From contig CAMZLA010000094.1 of the NCBI GenBank assembly GCA_947311665.1, forward strand, positions 1 through 5,845: DNA of 5,845 bases, in the 5' to 3' direction. A program made the position numbers and the translations under genes. Positions 5,569 to 5,845 of the stretch are shown in pieces. This DNA is from an uncultured Candidatus Altimarinota bacterium (lineage in GTDB: Bacteria > Patescibacteriota > Gracilibacteria > CAIRYL01). How positions within the stretch are numbered: the stretch's first letter is position 1; each line of letters opens with the position of its first letter. The notes under the pieces are model-generated. The model saw only the letters and a program-made list of their open reading frames with translations, was not told the origin of the DNA and did not search any database.

Positions 5569-5845
5569 ATGCCTAAAGAAAAAGAACTTTCACCAGCGGA
5601 ACAGAGAAAAATATCAGCATTATTTCTTGATACCCCAGAAAATGACAATAGTAATAATAGCAATTCTGGAATGACAAATCTTTCAGGAAGAAATGCAATT
5701 CTTCTTTCTGTTCTTGCGGAACAAGAAAAAAATAATGAAAGTGGAAGCAAAGAAGAGAAAAAAAGAAAACATAGAACAGAACAAAATAATAGAATGTTGG
5801 CTCAGGTTCAGGATAATATGAGAAAGAGACGAAACTTGGAAGTAA
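5569..5845 (+). CDS. Unrecognised hydrophilic Asn/Lys-rich protein, N-terminal part (runs off the right edge)
   Basis: An open frame of 92 codons begins at ATG 5569, 27 bp after the stop of the 760-residue gene, and is still open at the window end. It begins MPKEKELSPAEQRKISALF, continues with an Asn/Ser-rich linker (about residues 25-34, DNSNNSNSG), a short helix-forming stretch (about 38-53, including NAILLSVLAEQEK), and then a strongly basic, charged segment (about 54-92) rich in Lys, Arg, Gln and Asn. No membrane helix, signal peptide or known motif is visible in this part. Its codon use (AAA, AAT, GAA, AGA) matches the preceding gene, and the A-rich leader before the ATG is the same kind as before the 760-residue gene, which supports it being a real downstream member of the plus operon. 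Function unknown. Confidence 0.75.
   Translation, partial: MPKEKELSPAEQRKISALFLDTPENDNSNNSNSGMTNLSGRNAILLSVLAEQEKNNESGSKEEKKRKHRTEQNNRMLAQVQDNMRKRRNLEV

Noticed and set aside
5453..5750. Two overlapping short open frames (plus 5453-5674, minus 5556-5750) around the end of the 760-residue gene
   Set aside because: Both conflict with the in-frame end of that gene and with the better supported gene starting at 5569.
1..5845. Alternative genetic code with UGA as Gly (code 25) or Trp (code 4), as in some small-genome bacteria
   Set aside because: No in-frame TGA is seen in any of the five genes; glycine is GGA, GGG or GGT and tryptophan is TGG. Absence in one window does not fully exclude it.

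Overview
The window is a very A+T-rich (about three quarters by eye), tightly packed bacterial segment with two divergent gene sets and no RNA gene, mobile element or CRISPR array. Coding is dominated by AAA, AAT, GAA, ATA and AGA codons, proteins are rich in Lys, Asn, Glu and Ile, and no start has a clear Shine-Dalgarno sequence. The three complete genes all stop with TAA. No in-frame TGA occurs in about 1,900 codons, glycine is GGN and tryptophan is TGG, so the sequence reads with the standard bacterial code. The style, together with a two-membrane-helix/PH-like protein and a Tic20-like membrane domain, suggests a small-genome low-GC lineage, possibly a Candidate Phyla Radiation bacterium. 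That placement is inference; there is no marker gene here.

Left arm, minus strand, read from 2565 down to 1: a 506-residue protein with a long, disordered, extremely acidic region (perfect Glu-Asp repeats) ending in a Tic20/DUF4870-like membrane domain; then, after a 23-bp gap, the N-terminal 340 residues of an MFS-like transporter that runs off the left edge. The spacing implies one operon.

Centre, 2566-2688: a 123-bp divergent promoter region. A single palindromic hexamer TTGCAA can act as the -35 element in both directions. On each side a 17-bp spacer ends in TGA, followed by a -10 hexamer (TATACT on minus, TAGAAT on plus).

Right arm, plus strand: a 179-residue protein with two membrane helices and a PH-like C-terminal part; 30 bp later a 760-residue protein of unknown function with repeat-containing N-terminal linkers, a long charged helical middle and a hydrophobic Gly/Ala-rich hairpin; 27 bp later the first 92 codons of another unrecognised, Asn-rich hydrophilic protein that runs off the right edge.

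Two genes have clear family assignments at fold level (MFS-like, Tic20/DUF4870-like) and one a probable one (two-helix/PH-like); the other two are not recognisable by eye. At least four of the five proteins appear to be membrane-associated, so the locus may be an uncharacterised envelope-related module, but no function is demonstrated.
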